Shown here: piece after piece, positions 63,035-64,000 of the stretch
Layout: every line of letters begins with the position of its first letter
How positions within the stretch are numbered: position 1 is the stretch's first letter
NCBI GenBank assembly: GCA_026004215.1
Contig: BPIR01000001.1
Location: forward strand, 1,082,566 to 1,146,565
Origin: Candidatus Binatia bacterium
GTDB taxonomy: Bacteria; Desulfobacterota; Binatia; HRBIN30
DNA length: 64,000 nt
Direction of reading: 5' to 3'
Translations under genes and position numbers: made by a program
The notes under the pieces: model-generated
Database searches by the model: none
What the model was told of the DNA's origin: nothing
What the model saw: the letters and a program-made list of their open reading frames with translations, nothing else

Positions 63035-63625
63035 TCACCCGCCCGCCCTGGTCCACCGAATGTTCTCCCGCCAAAAGAGGTGTATCGGGTGGCGAGCCCA
63101 CTCCACGTTCGTCAACGAATATTCCAGATCGGAACGAATTCCCGCTCCCACGCTGCGCACCGCCGCCATTGGTTGCTGGCGCATACCCAGCTTTTCCAAG
63201 GTTCTTGCAGAGCGGCGATTTCTCGGGGAGCAACGAGCGGACACCCGCCGCAAGCCCTCGATCCGAAACGCATAAAACAGCAGCATCGCGCCCGCTTCGA
63301 GGTTGTAGCCTTGCCCCCAAAACGGGCGAGCTAAAACATACCCGATGTCCCCGAGCGCTTGCGCGCGACTCGTCACGCGCAGCTCTACAGTGCCGATCAC
63401 GCGGTCGGCCCCAAGCAGTTCGACGGCGAACGTGATGCCGTGCCAATGCACTGACCGGCTTTGCTCTATGAAAGCGATACTGTCCGACAGCGCCTGATGG
63501 GTTTTCCACTCAAGGAACTCCGTGACGCACGGGTCGCTCGCGTAAGCGAAGACATCGGCCGCATCGGCCAACATCAGCGGACGCAAGCGCAGACGTTGCC
63601 CGAACAACTGCCAGCGCGGCTGCAT
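63035..63625 (-). CDS. GNAT acetyltransferase, RimJ/RimL-like
   Basis: A 196-residue acetyltransferase. RLRLRPLMLADAADVF at the start, IGYVLARPFWGQGYNLEAG (acetyl-CoA loop; the common GxGxA is GQGYN) and RRVSARCSPRNRRSARTLEKLGM give the RimJ/RimL pattern. This group acetylates protein N-termini or small molecules. It starts 9 bases after the asd stop and is probably co-transcribed with asd. Confidence 0.88.
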   Translation of the reverse strand: MQPRWQLFGQRLRLRPLMLADAADVFAYASDPCVTEFLEWKTHQALSDSIAFIEQSRSVHWHGITFAVELLGADRVIGTVELRVTSRAQALGDIGYVLARPFWGQGYNLEAGAMLLFYAFRIEGLRRVSARCSPRNRRSARTLEKLGMRQQPMAAVRSVGAGIRSDLEYSLTNVEWARHPIHLFWRENIRWTRAGG

Positions 63626-63634
63626 TGCCAGCGC

Positions 63635-64000
63635 CTAGATGTATTTCTCCATCGCCAGGTACTCAGCAACCAAAACCGCACCCTTTGCTGCCCCCATCTT
63701 GGTGTTATGGGAAAGGAGGATGTAACGCCATCCGTTCGGAAAAGCGGAGTCCTCCCGGATGCGGCCCACGTGCGTCGTCATGCCGCCGTCGGCGTCACGG
63801 TCCAGTCGCGGCTGCGGCCGGAACGGATCTTCGTGCACCGTGATCATTTTTTTCGGGGCCGAAGGCAACCCCAAATTCACAAAGTCTCGGCCAAACTCGC
63901 GCCAGCACTCGGTCACCTCCGCTAAGTTCGCCCGAGAACCAAGCCCCACCACCACAGCCTCCGTGTGGCCCTCGAGGACCGCGGCGCGCGTGCACGTAGC
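63635..64000 (-). CDS. asd: Aspartate-semialdehyde dehydrogenase, C-terminal part (5' end outside window)
   Basis: The frame is open to the window edge, so the N-terminal part is missing. The visible 121 residues read TRAAVLEGHTEAVVVG, then DPFRPQPRLDRDADGGM, THVGRIRED and LLSHNTKMGAAKGAVLVAEYL. These are the ending of archaeal/eukaryotic-type ASADH rather than the E. coli type. The enzyme makes aspartate semialdehyde for lysine, threonine and methionine synthesis. The identification rests on C-terminal motifs only; catalytic Cys and NADP loops lie beyond the window. Confidence 0.8.
   Translation of the reverse strand, partial: ATCTRAAVLEGHTEAVVVGLGSRANLAEVTECWREFGRDFVNLGLPSAPKKMITVHEDPFRPQPRLDRDADGGMTTHVGRIREDSAFPNGWRYILLSHNTKMGAAKGAVLVAEYLAMEKYI

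Overview
The window is GC-rich, densely packed chromosomal DNA from a Gram-negative bacterium. It encodes an outer-membrane porin, a lipoprotein, several exported proteins with long Thr/Pro linkers, and 4Fe-4S/siroheme and c-type haem motifs. Exported proteins combine paired dockerin-like EF-hand loops (DxNGDxxVTIDE), NHL repeats, TPTPT linkers, Myxococcus-type DUF4215 repeats and a MYXO-CTERM-like tail. With acyl-CoA dehydrogenase and SDR genes nearby, this suggests an uncultured deltaproteobacterial-type lineage (Binatota or Myxococcota-like). That placement is inference from gene style; no rRNA or tRNA gene was recognised. No insertion sequence, prophage, CRISPR array or plasmid origin was recognised, and no gene-free stretch exceeds about 300 bases.

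Layout. 1-9.5 kb: an alpha/beta hydrolase tail, a HelD-type helicase, plant/cyanobacterial-type glgC, a Nudix hydrolase, an M32 carboxypeptidase, and a NarL-type histidine kinase/response regulator pair followed by a receiver-only regulator. 9.5-17 kb: a PPP phosphatase and meaB, a cupin - nitrite/sulfite reductase - OB-like gene set, efp and an MFS transporter. 17-33 kb (mostly minus strand): exported proteins (two NHL-repeat proteins, a lipoprotein, a Cys-rich disintegrin-like protein, a thioredoxin-like protein, an FG-GAP protein) with thiC among them. 33-37 kb: a monothiol glutaredoxin/BolA pair, PlsC, a Nudix hydrolase, an acyl-CoA dehydrogenase and a divergent aldehyde dehydrogenase. 38-48 kb: housekeeping genes, namely a tandem ThyX-like protein, pdxJ, the minus-strand series alr-purH-purD-tsaC-DUF1015, and thiS-thiG-thiE. 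48-52.5 kb: two tandem SDRs, a TMTC-like membrane protein with TPR repeats and a GNAT. 52.7-56.9 kb: a six-gene, tightly coupled iron/flavin operon behind a Fur-like box. 57-64 kb: a lone nucleoside-type ABC permease, a DUF4838 protein, sppA, a MATE exporter, a GNAT and the 3' part of asd.

The most interesting unit is 52.67-56.92 kb. A Fur-like palindrome precedes genes for a coiled-coil porin, an exported FMN-binding-domain protein, a four-helix membrane protein, an exported ApbE flavinyltransferase, a Bfd-like [2Fe-2S] protein and bacterioferritin. The last three overlap by ATGA. The content suggests an iron-responsive, covalently flavinylated envelope redox chain tied to iron storage and release. 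Other points of interest are an EF-P with Asn at position 34, a tandem ThyX-like protein with both signature motifs degenerate, a mosaic exported protein with two c-haem-like motifs and NHL repeats, and several dyads placed at promoters or start codons.
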